A DNA stretch of 6,655 bases from Betaproteobacteria bacterium. Lineage in GTDB: Bacteria > Pseudomonadota > Gammaproteobacteria > Burkholderiales > SG8-39. A program made the position numbers and the translations under genes. Under the pieces are notes generated by a model that was not told where the DNA came from, did no database searches, and saw nothing but the letters and a program-made list of their open reading frames with translations. Where the stretch lies: the NCBI GenBank assembly GCA_007280315.1, contig QYQC01000097.1:1-6655 (forward strand), in the 5' to 3' direction. Below are positions 6,339-6,655 of the stretch, piece after piece. How positions within the stretch are numbered: the stretch's first letter is position 1; each line of letters starts with the position of its first letter.

Positions 6339-6434
6339 GCTGATCCTTCCGAGCACATGTTGAAATACCCGGCACGCAACGGCGCCGGGAACATGGATGC
6401 GGCGGCAGCGCGCCGTACGCGCGCGAAGCGCCGC
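6339..6434 (-). other. Leader/intergenic region with a GC-rich hairpin
   Basis: These 96 bases separate the partial gene at the right edge from the small exported gene. A 6-base inverted repeat, CCCGGC (6368-6373) and GCCGGG (6384-6389), could form a hairpin with a 10-base loop. On the - strand it is followed by TATTTCA rather than a T-run, so it is a poor terminator. I see no convincing -35/-10 pair. The ribosome binding site GGAAGGA (6344-6350) is the only clear element. Confidence 0.35.
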
Positions 6435-6442
6435 TTAAGCGG
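6431..6442. repeat. 12-base perfect palindrome at the stop codon of the right-edge gene
   Basis: CCGCTTAAGCGG is a perfect palindrome that includes the TAA stop (6437-6435) of the partial gene. No spacer separates the arms, so it is a poor hairpin; it could be a chance palindrome or a protein-binding site. Confidence 0.4.
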
Positions 6443-6655
6443 GGAAGGATCGGGGAGGACGTATCGGTCCGTCAGTGACGAAGCCGATGTTCGGGATTTG
6501 TTTCGATGCAGCGCGCTCGACAGTCTGCTCTGCCGGCTGCAACCTCAGGCTGGACGCCGGAACGGCAACAACCACGCAACAGGCCGCGTCGCCGCTGCCG
6601 TCATGCGCACCCGCGTCTCCGCCGCTTTCCGGCATGCGATCACCGCGCGCAAAAT
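6435..6655 (-). CDS. Partial small Cys-Cys protein, probably periplasmic and copper-associated
   Basis: The frame is open from the right edge to TAA at 6435, so about 73 C-terminal residues are visible and the start may lie outside. An internal ATG at 6635 is possible but has no signal peptide and only poor upstream signals. The visible part has an Asp/Gly/His-rich region (an AHDG stretch) and then ACCVVVA, where the two adjacent Cys could bind metal or form a disulfide. It ends with DGPIRPPRSFPA. This layout (acidic/His part, Cys pair, variable linker, C-terminal RPPR) resembles short secreted hypothetical proteins that I recall at the head of copper or heavy-metal operons, including DUF2946-like ones. 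I cannot confirm the family. It reads in the same direction as the envelope copper genes, about 96 bases before the next one, and may be the first or an early gene of that operon. Confidence 0.55.
   Translation of the reverse strand, partial: FARGDRMPESGGDAGAHDGSGDAACCVVVAVPASSLRLQPAEQTVERAASKQIPNIGFVTDGPIRPPRSFPA

Overview
The window is a compact copper-resistance island from a GC-rich Gram-negative bacterium. Gene content suggests a proteobacterium, probably a betaproteobacterium: a TolC-type outer-membrane lipoprotein, a Tat-exported copper oxidase, a CusF-like protein and a CsoR-type regulator occur together. The taxonomic call is inference from gene style, not from a marker gene. No rRNA, tRNA, CRISPR array, transposase or insertion sequence is visible.

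Layout: two gene sets converge at about 2073-2159. The left set is on the + strand and handles cytoplasmic Cu(I): the C-terminal two thirds of a Cu(I) P1B-type ATPase (copA, entering from the left edge), a 69-residue HMA chaperone (copZ), and a CsoR-family repressor. The repressor most likely starts at a TTG codon inside the end of copZ. The right set is on the - strand and handles the envelope. Read from the right edge it holds a partial small Cys-Cys protein, a small exported protein of unknown function, a TolC/CusC-like outer-membrane lipoprotein, a two-domain multicopper oxidase with a Met-rich tail, a periplasmic cupredoxin, and a CusF-like copper-binding protein. Every complete gene in this set has a good Shine-Dalgarno sequence. 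Gaps are 10 to about 100 bases, so it looks like one operon.

How they may work together (inference from families): CopZ carries Cu(I) to CopA, which pumps it to the periplasm, and CsoR derepresses when Cu(I) binds its Cys-His-Cys site. In the periplasm the cupredoxin and the CusF-like protein bind Cu, and the oxidase converts Cu(I) to less toxic Cu(II). The outer-membrane protein could provide an exit, but no RND pump or membrane-fusion partner is encoded in the window. The least understood parts are the two small exported proteins at the head of the - strand operon and the pump-less outer-membrane factor.
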